Source: a virus. From it: 64,000 nt of DNA. Both the position numbers and the translations under genes were made by a program. The stretch covers positions 62,001 to 126,000 of the IMG/VR virus record IMGVR_UViG_3300025617_000007; one strand, written 5' to 3'. The notes below the pieces were generated by a model. It did no database searches. It worked only from the letters and a program-made list of their open reading frames with translations, and was not told the DNA's origin. Shown here in pieces: positions 8,932 through 17,851 of the stretch (positions are counted from its first letter, which is position 1; the number at the start of each line of letters is the position of its first letter).

Positions 8932-9491
8932 TATCTTTTTATTTCACTAATAAAAAATACTTTATTTTTTGAATTAACCATCTCTACTTCTTTTGCGTTG
9001 TAGATTGGTTCTTTAGTGTCTTTCATAATAAATGAATCATATTTGTATGGGTTATAAGTTACAATATTATTACTTGGCTCATCAGGTATATTTTTACAAG
9101 GATAGTCACAATAATCAAGTAATGTTCCAATAATAAATGCGTGGACATTTTTTCTTTTTTCTTTTCTAACTTTATTCATACCGCCTTCTCTTACTCTAAA
9201 CTCGACATCTTCTAATTTAACAAAATCTGCGTGTTTAATAACTTTACCTTTGTACTGTACTGAAAATGTGTGTTTATGTAAATTATAATAAACCATAACT
9301 TTTTTACCGATATAATTTATTTCTTCATTATCATTCCAACATTTATGACAAATATAAGGGTCATCACCTCCATCGCTTAAATCCCACGACCATCCACAGT
9401 TGTCGCATATAACTTTACCGTCCACAATCTCTTCACATAGATATGACATTCTATTTTTAATAAACTTAATTTCCTTTAATAATTTACTCAT
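8931..9491 (-). CDS. Zinc-ribbon phage protein of unknown function
   Basis: 186 residues. Residues 29-51 form a rubredoxin-like zinc ribbon (CDNC at 29-32, CHKC at 48-51, with GWSWDLSDGGDD between). The second part (MVYYNLHKHTFSVQYKGKV, then a basic EKRKNVHAF segment) is a conserved phage block of unknown function. The gene overlaps the gp14-like gene by 4 bases (ATGA) and the gp15-like gene by 1, so it belongs to the neck/tail completion operon. It may bind metal or nucleic acid; nothing in the sequence tells which. Confidence 0.7.
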   Translation of the reverse strand: MSKLLKEIKFIKNRMSYLCEEIVDGKVICDNCGWSWDLSDGGDDPYICHKCWNDNEEINYIGKKVMVYYNLHKHTFSVQYKGKVIKHADFVKLEDVEFRVREGGMNKVRKEKRKNVHAFIIGTLLDYCDYPCKNIPDEPSNNIVTYNPYKYDSFIMKDTKEPIYNAKEVEMVNSKNKVFFISEIKR

Positions 9492-10003
9492 ATACCTTTA
9501 AATTCTCCATCATTAATTGGTGATGCAACTATACTTCTATAAAATGGTTTATATCCACCATAAGTATGTTTATTATCACTAACAACACGTCCATCATTAA
9601 CTACTGAATAATATCTCACTCTTTTTTCAGTTTCGTAATAACCAATATAATCACCATAAGATATGTCAATATTTAACTCATCAAGTGCGTTTTGATACAC
9701 ACCCACTTTTAAATTACCTGGTTCCATTTGAGACATTCGTGAATTAGCGTAGTCCGTATTATCAGGTTGTTCAATAGTTACATAACCCCTAAATTCTACT
9801 GGTGGTAAAAACTTAATACCATCTTCTTCGGTTTCACCATAGACATCGTCAGTCTTAGTTTTTTGACGGTCGACACGATATAAGACTAAGGTAAAATTCA
9901 TATCACCCTCAAGCCATTCTCGTCCCATATTTTGTTCTAATGCAAAATCTTCGGAACCAAAAAACTTATCTAAACGTGTTATAGGTATCTTTCTTCCACT
10001 CAT
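9488..10003 (-). CDS. Neck protein, gp14-like
   Basis: 171 residues from the ATG at 10003 (MSGRKIPITRLDKFFGSEDF). The frame is open to 10057 but that extension runs across the promoter region. A segment with Tyr-Arg and a 'DDVYGE' motif (TKTDDVYGETEEDGIKFLPP), a 'YVTIEQPDN' strand and an 'ISYGDYIGYYETEKRVRYY' strand match the order of features in T4 gp14: PRE..SPD.IFGED, a mid-protein strand, then GDLIYFP. gp14 with gp13 closes the neck between head and tail. The assignment is moderate because the family is divergent. A TATTTATC box lies 5 bases upstream, shared in a 48-base divergent region with the helicase gene. Confidence 0.55.
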   Translation of the reverse strand: MSGRKIPITRLDKFFGSEDFALEQNMGREWLEGDMNFTLVLYRVDRQKTKTDDVYGETEEDGIKFLPPVEFRGYVTIEQPDNTDYANSRMSQMEPGNLKVGVYQNALDELNIDISYGDYIGYYETEKRVRYYSVVNDGRVVSDNKHTYGGYKPFYRSIVASPINDGEFKGI

Positions 10004-10008
10004 ATATT

Positions 10009-10016
10009 GATAAATA
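10009..10016 (-). promoter_or_regulatory. Late-promoter-like box TATTTATC in a divergent region
   Basis: TATTTATC on the minus strand, 5 bases before the gp14-like ATG, in the 48-base region that also drives the helicase gene in the other direction. Confidence 0.45.
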
Positions 10017-10051
10017 GTTTGTTTATTGTTATATTTAATAAATATTTCACT

Positions 10052-11815
10052 ATGCAAAGTAATAACGATAATTTATCAAAAATACCTGAAGTAAGGGCAC
10101 AACGTATTTTAGAAGAGTACGATGGGTTCAATAACTACATTATGGGTATTAAGAAAAAGAGTGAAATACAAAAACATTTTAAACTTACTCGTGCTCAATC
10201 TGACTACATCAATAGTTACCACGATAAGACACCTAAAATTGCTCGTAAATGGGTTGATTTAGATAGTTACTTTGGGACTAAGATGATGGAAGAAAAACTT
10301 CTAACAAGAATACCTGAAAAAGTTTACGTAGAAAAGATTTTAGTAGAAAAAGATAAATCTTTTCATTTATGGGGTAAAATATTCGAGAGTGAGGATTTAC
10401 ATGATTTTTGGTTACCTAAGGTCGCACTGATTCCGACACAAAAAGTTAAAGATGTCGAAATTAATTATGAAAAATACTCTAATCGACCACCTTTAAAACA
10501 TCAAATCGAAGCCATTGAAAAATTAGCATCTCATGATAAATATATCTTAGCTGATGATATGGGTCTTGGTAAGACCACCGCAACTGTTATTGCTGCGTTA
10601 GAGTCAGGTGCCGAAAGAGTCTTAATAGTTTGTCCCGCATCTTTAAAAATAAATTGGATGAGAGAAATACAAAACTACACCGATAAATCTATATCAATTA
10701 TAGATGGAAAAAGATGGGAATCTGCGGATTTTGTAATCATTAATTACGATATTTTAAAAAACTTTCACGATTTAAAAGATAAAGAAGAATCTATTATATT
10801 ACAAGAAGGTTTTGACTTAGTAGTTGTTGATGAGGCCCATTACATTCAAAATGTACAGGCTAAAAGAACAAAATTAATTAATGATATTATTAATCGAATT
10901 GGAAAAGTTTGGTTATTAACTGGTACTCCTATGACTTCAAGACCAATTAACTATTATAATTTATTAAATTTAGTTGAATCTCCTGTGGCATATAATTGGA
11001 TGGCATACGTTATTAGGTATTGTGAAGGTTATCAGTTCAATGTAGGAAATCGAAAAGTTTGGAATGTAAATGGAGCCTCCAATTTATTGGAGTTAAGAGA
11101 TAGGACTAAAACCCATGTACTTAGAAGGTTAAAACAAGACATATTAGACTTACCAGAGAAGATTATAACACCTGTTTACCTTAATCTAAAATCAAAGGCA
11201 TATGAAGAACTTATGGGTGAGTATTATGATTGGATTGAGGATGAGAGTGAAAAAAAATCATTGACCGTACAATTCTCAAAACTTATGAAAGTTCGTCAGA
11301 TAATTGCGGAAAGTAAAATAAAAGAAACTTGTGAGATTGCTGAGAATATTATAGAACAAGGAAAAAAAGTCATCATATTTACAAACTTTACAGACACACT
11401 TAATAAAATTGCAGAACATTTTGGTAAAAGTGCCGTCACATTAGATGGTAAAATGAGTAAACCTGCTAGACAAAATTCTGTCGACCAATTTCAAGAAAAC
11501 GATAAAATTAAAGTTTTTGTAGGTAACCTTAAAGCTGCTGGTGTTGGTATTACATTGACATCTGCGGAAGCAGTTATAATGAATGATTTATCGTTTGTCC
11601 CTTCCGACCATTCACAGGCGGAAGATAGGGCATATAGATATGGTCAAAAATCTAATGTATCGGTATTTTACCCAATATTTGATAACTCAATTGAAGGTAT
11701 AATTTATGATATTTTGTCACAAAAAAAGAATATATTTGAGACAGTAATGGGTGATAATGAAGGTAAAGGTGACATTATGGAAGAAATAATCAATGAAATT
11801 TCAGTAAGGAGATAA
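10052..11815 (+). CDS. SNF2-family DNA helicase/translocase
   Basis: 587 residues from ATG 10052. An upstream ATG at 10007 adds 15 hydrophobic residues that lie in the divergent promoter, so it is unlikely. Motifs: Q-motif LKHQ 148-151, Walker A DMGLGKT 169-175, motif Ia CPASLKINW about 194-202, DEAH 260-263, motif III LLTGTPM 288-294, and a C-terminal RecA lobe with KVIIFTNFTDTL, VGNLKAAGVGITLTSA and motif VI DRAYRYGQ near 528. This is the SNF2 layout (SMARCAL1/HARP-like), different from T4 UvsW. Phage enzymes of this type are thought to remodel or reverse replication and recombination forks. It is divergent from the neck gene and followed by the SOD fusion. Confidence 0.9.
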   Translation: MQSNNDNLSKIPEVRAQRILEEYDGFNNYIMGIKKKSEIQKHFKLTRAQSDYINSYHDKTPKIARKWVDLDSYFGTKMMEEKLLTRIPEKVYVEKILVEKDKSFHLWGKIFESEDLHDFWLPKVALIPTQKVKDVEINYEKYSNRPPLKHQIEAIEKLASHDKYILADDMGLGKTTATVIAALESGAERVLIVCPASLKINWMREIQNYTDKSISIIDGKRWESADFVIINYDILKNFHDLKDKEESIILQEGFDLVVVDEAHYIQNVQAKRTKLINDIINRIGKVWLLTGTPMTSRPINYYNLLNLVESPVAYNWMAYVIRYCEGYQFNVGNRKVWNVNGASNLLELRDRTKTHVLRRLKQDILDLPEKIITPVYLNLKSKAYEELMGEYYDWIEDESEKKSLTVQFSKLMKVRQIIAESKIKETCEIAENIIEQGKKVIIFTNFTDTLNKIAEHFGKSAVTLDGKMSKPARQNSVDQFQENDKIKVFVGNLKAAGVGITLTSAEAVIMNDLSFVPSDHSQAEDRAYRYGQKSNVSVFYPIFDNSIEGIIYDILSQKKNIFETVMGDNEGKGDIMEEIINEISVRR

Positions 11816-11833
11816 GATTTACAAGTTCTATAT

Positions 11834-11841
11834 TATTTATA
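11834..11841 (+). promoter_or_regulatory. Late-promoter-like box TATTTATA (SOD fusion)
   Basis: Exact TATTTATA, 15 bases before the ATG at 11857, in the 41-base gap after the helicase gene. It suggests late, virion-type timing for the superoxide dismutase fusion. Confidence 0.55.
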
Positions 11842-11856
11842 TAGAAAATAACATTT

Positions 11857-13422
11857 ATGAAGTTCAAAAGATTAAAAGAAAAAATCTCATTAGTTGAACA
11901 TAAAATTAATAAGAGCCAAGATAACAAAACCCTCGTTTCAGAGATATCTGCGCAAACCTCAAAATATATTATTACAGAGATGAAAAAAATTGGTATTGAA
12001 AAACTACCATATTCTTATTCTGCCTTAGAAAGATTCATAGATTCAGACACTATGGATACTCACTATAACAAACACTATAAAGGATATGTAAAAAAATTAA
12101 ACGACGCATTAGAGAAAACTAAAGATGGTGATTTAGAATTAGAACAAATTATTAAAGGTATTTCACGATATAACACCACTATTAGAAATAATGCTGGAGG
12201 TGCATTTAACCATGCACTTTTTTGGAAAATGTTATCTCCAAAAAAACAAAGAGCTCAAGGAGAGGTGTATGAAAAAATAGTAAAAGATTTTGGAAATTTT
12301 TCTAAATTTAAAAACATCTTTACTGTTGAAGCTAAGAAACGTTTTGGTTCAGGATGGGTTTGGTTAGTATTAACTAAATCAGGAAAATTAAAAGTTATGT
12401 CCACTCCAAATCAAGATAACCCTTTAATGAATATTGTTAAAAATGGAGGTTTCCCTATATTAGGTTTAGATGTTTGGGAACACGCGTATTACTTAAAATA
12501 TAAAAATAAAAGGGATGAATATATTAAAAACTTTTGGTCTGTAGTAAATTGGGATTTTATAAATGACTTATACAATCTAAGAACTGATAAAAAAATCGAT
12601 GAGGTTAAAAAAGTTAAAACAATTATTACCGAAGGAGCGAGTGCGGGTTGTAATAGAAGTCAGGTTCAGAACTATAGAAGATTATTTAATACTAACCCTC
12701 AAATTAAAAAGAAATTTATGTTCACCATTATGGACATACTTAAAGAGGTTTTTTCAGAGTACTGGTACGAAAAAAATCAATACGATAAAGGTCAAATGTC
12801 AGGGATTTATGATTACGAACAAAAAGGTCGTTCAGTAATTAATAAACTTAACACAAATTACACCGCATTTTGTACTTTAGTAAACGATGTAAATCAATTT
12901 TTAAGAAAATACGGTATAGATGCAATCAATTTTAATAACAAAAATAATCAACAACAAATAAAAGAAGTTGAAAAATTAAATAAATATTTAATTGAGTTAC
13001 GGTACAGAATATTCGACTCAGAGTCACCCACCTTTAAAACGTTAATGGCAGGTTTAGATAAGACAAATAAATTTGGAGACAAAAGAGAAGTTGATGCGGT
13101 TGTAGGGTTAAAAGATATTTTTAAAACTGATAAGGTAACTAAAGTCGGTGAATTAGGTGGTGTTGATGATATGATAGGTGGAGTTGATGCCATTGTAGAA
13201 TTACCTGAAGGGACGAAAACAATGCAAATAAAACCATTTAACAATACCAAAAATACTAATGGGAAGATAACTGTTTTTGGGACTGGTAATGTTAAACCCT
13301 ACAAAACTGACTATTTAGTTTTTCACAATAACAAATTAGGTACGTTAGTGTTTGAAAACTCTAATACGAAAATTATTGACGGGAGATATGTTTTTGATGA
13401 GACATCCCAATACGTAAAGTAA
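11857..13422 (+). CDS. Mn-type superoxide dismutase fused to a C-terminal nuclease-like domain
   Basis: 521 residues. Residues 45-242 are a full Fe/Mn superoxide dismutase: metal ligands His69 (in THYNKHY), His119 (in NHALFW), Asp205 and His209 (DVWEHAYY). NNAGG (111-115) and Gln187 (STPNQDNPL) favour the Mn type. The enzyme converts superoxide to oxygen and hydrogen peroxide. Residues 250-521 are not SOD. After a helical linker, GGVDAIV (Asp444) and MQIKP (Gln457-Ile-Lys459), with Glu432 upstream, resemble a PD-(D/E)xK nuclease core, but this is only a pattern. The first 20 residues (MKFKRLKEKISLVEHK) form a basic helix with LKE and LVE, matching the possible capsid-targeting leaders elsewhere. 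Normal SODs are about 200 residues. A late-type box lies upstream. Confidence 0.88.
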   Translation: MKFKRLKEKISLVEHKINKSQDNKTLVSEISAQTSKYIITEMKKIGIEKLPYSYSALERFIDSDTMDTHYNKHYKGYVKKLNDALEKTKDGDLELEQIIKGISRYNTTIRNNAGGAFNHALFWKMLSPKKQRAQGEVYEKIVKDFGNFSKFKNIFTVEAKKRFGSGWVWLVLTKSGKLKVMSTPNQDNPLMNIVKNGGFPILGLDVWEHAYYLKYKNKRDEYIKNFWSVVNWDFINDLYNLRTDKKIDEVKKVKTIITEGASAGCNRSQVQNYRRLFNTNPQIKKKFMFTIMDILKEVFSEYWYEKNQYDKGQMSGIYDYEQKGRSVINKLNTNYTAFCTLVNDVNQFLRKYGIDAINFNNKNNQQQIKEVEKLNKYLIELRYRIFDSESPTFKTLMAGLDKTNKFGDKREVDAVVGLKDIFKTDKVTKVGELGGVDDMIGGVDAIVELPEGTKTMQIKPFNNTKNTNGKITVFGTGNVKPYKTDYLVFHNNKLGTLVFENSNTKIIDGRYVFDETSQYVK

Positions 13423-13441
13423 AGAAATGTTGTTTTCTTAA

Positions 13442-13449
13442 TATTTATA
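13442..13449 (+). promoter_or_regulatory. Late-promoter-like box TATTTATA (gp13)
   Basis: Exact TATTTATA, 13 bases before the gp13-like ATG, in the short gap after the SOD fusion. Confidence 0.55.
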
Positions 13450-13462
13450 TAGAAAACAAAGT

Positions 13463-14575
13463 ATGTCAGTAATTAACGAACCTCAAAGAACAAAACTTTA
13501 CACAAGAGTAAAACACCTTTTAGGTGCACCCATTCGTAGTATAGAAATAGAAGATGAAATGATGGATTCCTTATTGGAATTATCGATTCAAGATTATGCA
13601 CAATACGTAAATGATTGGTTAATTGAATCTCAGTGGACTTCACTCTATGGGATGAACTTAGATGAACAATCTGTAACTCGAGCATTTACTACGCGTTCTT
13701 TAGATTGGGAAACACAATATACTTATGCCTATTCTAAAATTGTCGGATTACAAGCTGGTGGTGACTATGTACTTAAGAAAGACTACATTACTTTAGTACC
13801 TGGACAACAGATATATGAAATACCTAAAGGTCGTGAATTAAATGAACTTTTATGGTTTACACGTGCAGAATTAGATGCGGCTTTCTTTGACCCATTTATG
13901 GGTGGTTTTGGAGGTATGGGTGGTGTTGGATTAGGTGGAGGTGCTGGATTCTCACAAATGGGTACTACAGGTAATTACTTTGTAACTCCGGCATTCGACA
14001 TTCTACTTAGAATGCAAGACATTAATGTTAAAAGAAGAATCATTTCAGGAGAGTTAACTTATCGTGTTACTGCACTTCCAGACGGTAAAAAGGCTGTACA
14101 CTTAATGAATGTTCCCGGTGGAAAATTTGATTTTGGTAATATACAACATAACGAATATAAAGTATGGTATTGGTACTACGAAACTGATGACCGTGAAGAT
14201 TGTTTAGCTAAAAATCCTGATATTGTTCGTTTACCTTCAGATATTCCTATTGATGAAATGAAATGGGATGAACTTAATAGTCCCGCACAGACATGGGTTA
14301 GAAAATGGTTCGTTTCATATGTTAAAGAAACTTTAGGTAGAGTAAGAGGTAAATTTAGTGGTAATTTAAAAACACCTGACTCGGAATTACAACTAGAATA
14401 TGATTCTTTATTAACTGAAGCTAAAGATGAAAAATCTAAGTTATCTGAAGAGTTAACACAAAAACTTGAAAGGTTAAGACCTGAAAAAATGATGGAAAGA
14501 GAAGCGAATGTTGCTGAAAATCTAAATAAATCATTACAATTCCGTGCTATGCCACGACAGATATATGTAATATAA
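13463..14575 (+). CDS. Neck protein, gp13-like
   Basis: 370 residues (T4 gp13 has 309). The N-terminal helix pattern (KHLLGAPIRSIEIEDEMMDS, then LELSIQDYAQYVNDWL) is the conserved 'LG.p...iEl.de.l...l..al..Y' start of the gp13 neck family. The C-terminal WVRKWFVSYVKETLGRVRGK segment is also conserved. A Gly-rich loop near residues 145-170 (GGFGGMGGVGLGGGAG) is an unusual flexible insertion. With gp14 it seals the filled head and provides the tail-docking surface. The partner gp14-like gene is 3.5 kb away on the other strand. Confidence 0.8.
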   Translation: MSVINEPQRTKLYTRVKHLLGAPIRSIEIEDEMMDSLLELSIQDYAQYVNDWLIESQWTSLYGMNLDEQSVTRAFTTRSLDWETQYTYAYSKIVGLQAGGDYVLKKDYITLVPGQQIYEIPKGRELNELLWFTRAELDAAFFDPFMGGFGGMGGVGLGGGAGFSQMGTTGNYFVTPAFDILLRMQDINVKRRIISGELTYRVTALPDGKKAVHLMNVPGGKFDFGNIQHNEYKVWYWYYETDDREDCLAKNPDIVRLPSDIPIDEMKWDELNSPAQTWVRKWFVSYVKETLGRVRGKFSGNLKTPDSELQLEYDSLLTEAKDEKSKLSEELTQKLERLRPEKMMEREANVAENLNKSLQFRAMPRQIYVI

Positions 14576-14577
14576 TT

Positions 14578-14910
14578 ATGGGTATAATTAAATCATACCC
14601 TGTTACTAAAATAGTTGCAGGTAAAGAAATTAAAACATCTGATAGTATCTTATGTACTAGTAAGTCATATACCACTAATGGTGAAAGTGCAATTGTAATT
14701 AAATCTAAAGAAGAGTGTGTGTTAACTTTAGATGAAACTACTACTGACCACGTAACTATTAAAGCAATGTCTGATGTTAAAATCGTTTCTGAAAAACTCA
14801 TAGATGATGAGTTTGAAGAAATATTACTTGAAAAATACGCGTCAGTAGAATTACGTTACATTGTAAATAGTTGGTATGTTATGTCGTCTGATGGTCTAAA
14901 GAACTCATAA
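14578..14910 (+). CDS. Small beta-rich hypothetical protein
   Basis: 110 residues, starting 2 bases after gp13. It has alternating Thr/Val/Ile strands (SAIVIKSKEECVLTLDETTT, HVTIKAMSDVKIVSE) and an acidic helix. It ends inside the 3' end of the convergent DNA polymerase gene, a 32-base tail-to-tail overlap. No family recognised. Co-transcription with gp13 suggests a virion role, for example a decoration or neck accessory protein, but this is a guess from context. Confidence 0.6.
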   Translation: MGIIKSYPVTKIVAGKEIKTSDSILCTSKSYTTNGESAIVIKSKEECVLTLDETTTDHVTIKAMSDVKIVSEKLIDDEFEEILLEKYASVELRYIVNSWYVMSSDGLKNS

Positions 14911-17710
14911 TCTTAAGATTCTTTTCTACATACTCAGTATCTACTAAATCCATAGTGTCTTCTAGATACATATAGTATGGATTAATTCCGACTTTATTCC
15001 AAAAAGTTACCTCAGTGTCAGAAAGAGTTAATACCTCATCCAAATTATCTTGGTCACCATCTCTACGTGGATATCCTCTAACTAATTCCGTTTGTGTTTT
15101 AGTGAAGAAAGGACGGTCCTTAGGGTCTTCAATTAAAATCTCAGGTCTAATCTCAGGGTCGAAAACTACCAATAGTGGTTCAATACGTTTGTTAAATGAT
15201 GCTAAGTAACGAGGAACGTTGTATTCACCTAACATATCAGGTGTCTCAGTAATCATCTTCTCATCCACGTGGTAACAGTTAAGTACAATCTCCACACTAT
15301 CAGGTGGCATCGGTTTACCGTTGTCTACTGCGTATTGTCTCTTCTCAGCTGCAGTTGCATTCCATTTATTTTTCTTTTGTACATCACCGTGTGACTTTCT
15401 CTCACCATTATTAACATAGTAGATGGTATCACCTAAACCAACAGGTAAGTTGTGTTTAATAGCTAATTCCATATGTGCCTGACGAGACATAAGTGAACCC
15501 GATTTGGTTTTTTTAGTTATATGTTTTTTATACTCCACAATACTTTGTTTTACCCTCGATTTGTTGGCAATCTTAGAGATTGGAATCTGCCTATCATAAA
15601 TCTGTTGAACATAGTCATAGTAGTGTTCTAAGAACTCGTGACCTTTACCATCCAATAACATTCTTAGACCTTTATCCAAAAACTCCGCAACATATGTAGG
15701 TAACTTCTTAGACTTAATAGTGTTACCTGTTAGTTTTACTTTTCCTGTGTCGGTAAGAAGAGCATAGTTTTTACGGGCCACGTTAATCGTTGACGGCCAA
15801 ACACCATCAGTATCGAGACCCATCTCACCCCTCATAAAGATATCATTATACTCAGCAACATCAGCTTCAGTACCATAATAGGTTTTACCTTCTTCAACCA
15901 AACCATTAAGTCCCTTACCCACGTAAGTATGTTCTTCACGACCAGGAGGGGATGAGAAGTTCACACCATCCGTATCCATTACTAATGCTTTGTAACCACG
16001 GTCCATAAACCACATAATCATCTGACGTAAGTATTGACGACCTGTACAAGTAATCTGTTCACCCATATCCATATCACCCCATGGAAATACGTGAGGTGCT
16101 GACAATGAACCGAAGAATGCGTTAATAAAAATCTTAATCGGTAACTGTTTACGGTTATATTTCTTAGACTCTTTTGGGTCTGAAGTATAAAGGTCGGCAG
16201 CCAACTTCTTATATTTAATACGTGTGTCACGAAAATGTTTCAACATACTCTTCATTGCACCTGTGACATCACATTTAGGGAATACATCATGAACCAACTG
16301 AATAGACGGGTATAGTGATGAGTAATCGAGTTTTAGTACATTTGTTGAATAACCTACCGCTAAAAGACGTGATAAACCACCTGTGAATGGTCGTTTTTCA
16401 CCTTTCTTAGGGATTGCTAAGTTATGTTTGTAAGACCAAGCAGCCATAATCATTTTCCATAATGTGGCAGTACCCATTGTTGATAGTCTCTCATATGTTG
16501 TCGGAACTAACTTTGCAAGTAAGAAGTTTGCCTGATTAAACTCCTCATCAACAACCATGGTTTCCCAAATATCATCATATAGGTATCTTTCAATAATATA
16601 ATTACCATTAACTTTTTCATAGTGTCCCGGGTATTTCTCCATAAGACCTTCAGTTCCTGGTGACCCAATTTCTTTATATTTACCCGATTTAGGGTTGAAG
16701 TAATAGTCTTTATTATCAAAATAAATTTTACCAATTTTATCTCCCTCAACATACACACGGTTTTCTTTCTCCGCACCAATAAATTGTGTAATATATTTAA
16801 GACCCCAACTCTTAATATCTGAGTTGATTGCTTGTGCTCTACGAACTGCATGTGCAATATCAACAATGTTATATCCCCACATCATCGTCTGAGTATATGG
16901 TTCCATTTCATTTGCTAATTTAAGCATACCTTCCTTTTGTCTTAGAGGTCTTTGAGGGTTAAGAGTTTTTGAAATCTTTTTTGGGTCAAGTCCCAAGATT
17001 TCAGCTCGTCTTAATATAAATGGAAAATCAAAGAATGCTGAGTTATAACCACCAATTAGTGTAGGTTTTAAATACGCTATCGTATCAAAGAAATCGATTA
17101 TAATTTTTCTCTCCTCTTCTTCATTTTCGGCAGCAATAACTTTTTCAAAACCTTTATTATCTTTCATTCCGATAAGGAATATTTGACTTTCTTCAGGTGA
17201 AAGACCTGTGGTTTCAATATCGAATACAAAACGGTGAACCTCATCGTATTCATCAAATCCTTTAAATAGTCTTTTATTTTTTTGAACTAAGTATTGTTCA
17301 GTTGGAGGTAGAATCATTATGTGTTCTGAATTACCCATACCCCATGGGTCTAACCCTCCTGATTTAAAAAAGTTAACTAAGTTGTTGTATGACTTAGTTG
17401 TTTTAACCATATACTTAAGTCCGTTTTCCATTCTCTCATCACCATGAGTATCTAACTTATCGATAATTATTCCATTTTCGGACATTGCTTGTTTTTGAGC
17501 GGCTTTAGAACCTCTATAGAAGTTAAGACCTCTTAGGTCACCTACCCACGCAAATGGAATGAATGTGTCTGATTTAATTACTTTACCCTGTTCAGGATGT
17601 TGAATTACTTTAAAAATTTTCCCTGATGGATAGTCATATTCTAATGCTACTATGTACTTTTCAGGGTCCTCTCCAGTGAGGAATTCTTCGATTTCTTTTT
17701 GTGATACCAT
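14879..17710 (-). CDS. DNA polymerase, family B (gp43-like)
   Basis: 943 residues. The 3'-5' exonuclease has ExoI FDIETTG (163-169) and ExoII GYNSAFFDFP (221-230). The polymerase domain has motif A LDYSSLYPS (461-469), motif B KIFINAFFGS (526-535) and motif C MDTDG (578-582). It replicates the phage genome; proofreading appears intact. T4 gp43 has 898 residues. The gene is the only clear replisome component in this window and is read toward the gp13 gene. Its 140-base leader contains two inverted repeats, of interest because T4 and RB69 polymerases repress their own translation by binding a leader hairpin. The last 32 bases overlap the convergent small gene. Confidence 0.96.
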   Translation of the reverse strand: MVSQKEIEEFLTGEDPEKYIVALEYDYPSGKIFKVIQHPEQGKVIKSDTFIPFAWVGDLRGLNFYRGSKAAQKQAMSENGIIIDKLDTHGDERMENGLKYMVKTTKSYNNLVNFFKSGGLDPWGMGNSEHIMILPPTEQYLVQKNKRLFKGFDEYDEVHRFVFDIETTGLSPEESQIFLIGMKDNKGFEKVIAAENEEEERKIIIDFFDTIAYLKPTLIGGYNSAFFDFPFILRRAEILGLDPKKISKTLNPQRPLRQKEGMLKLANEMEPYTQTMMWGYNIVDIAHAVRRAQAINSDIKSWGLKYITQFIGAEKENRVYVEGDKIGKIYFDNKDYYFNPKSGKYKEIGSPGTEGLMEKYPGHYEKVNGNYIIERYLYDDIWETMVVDEEFNQANFLLAKLVPTTYERLSTMGTATLWKMIMAAWSYKHNLAIPKKGEKRPFTGGLSRLLAVGYSTNVLKLDYSSLYPSIQLVHDVFPKCDVTGAMKSMLKHFRDTRIKYKKLAADLYTSDPKESKKYNRKQLPIKIFINAFFGSLSAPHVFPWGDMDMGEQITCTGRQYLRQMIMWFMDRGYKALVMDTDGVNFSSPPGREEHTYVGKGLNGLVEEGKTYYGTEADVAEYNDIFMRGEMGLDTDGVWPSTINVARKNYALLTDTGKVKLTGNTIKSKKLPTYVAEFLDKGLRMLLDGKGHEFLEHYYDYVQQIYDRQIPISKIANKSRVKQSIVEYKKHITKKTKSGSLMSRQAHMELAIKHNLPVGLGDTIYYVNNGERKSHGDVQKKNKWNATAAEKRQYAVDNGKPMPPDSVEIVLNCYHVDEKMITETPDMLGEYNVPRYLASFNKRIEPLLVVFDPEIRPEILIEDPKDRPFFTKTQTELVRGYPRRDGDQDNLDEVLTLSDTEVTFWNKVGINPYYMYLEDTMDLVDTEYVEKNLKIMSSLDHQTT

Positions 17711-17741
17711 AATATTTGTTTTTTCATCTGAGATATTATAC

Positions 17742-17758
17742 TCACATATAGTATGTGA
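17742..17758 (-). promoter_or_regulatory. Hairpin in the DNA polymerase leader
   Basis: Inverted repeat TCACATA-TAG-TATGTGA, 31-48 bases before the polymerase ATG. Its location is similar to the translational operator bound by T4/RB69 gp43, but the sequence is different. Autoregulation is speculation. Confidence 0.35.
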
Positions 17759-17794
17759 TTACTCTTGACATTCAAACAAATAATAATGGATAAT

Positions 17795-17813
17795 ATAGTT
17801 TAAGTCAAACTAT
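17795..17813 (-). terminator. Inverted repeat after the short attachment-protein gene
   Basis: ATAGTTT / AAACTAT with a 5-base loop, 39 bases past the stop of the 117-residue gene. There is no clear T-run, so it is either a weak terminator or a second element of the polymerase leader. Confidence 0.35.
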
Positions 17814-17851
17814 TGGTTTTGATTTTTTCTACTTATATCTACACCCATAAG

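Noticed and set aside
10007-10051. Extended start of the SNF2 helicase
   Set aside because: The 15 extra residues are coded by the divergent promoter region; ATG 10052 fits better.
10052-11815. T4 UvsW as identity of the helicase
   Set aside because: Length is the same (587) but the motif set (DMGLGKT, DEAH, DRAYRYGQ) is SNF2-type, not UvsW-type.
17761-17800. A host sigma-70-like promoter (TTGACA at 17765) on the plus strand
   Set aside because: Spacing to the next AT-rich -10 is wrong and no plus-strand gene lies downstream.
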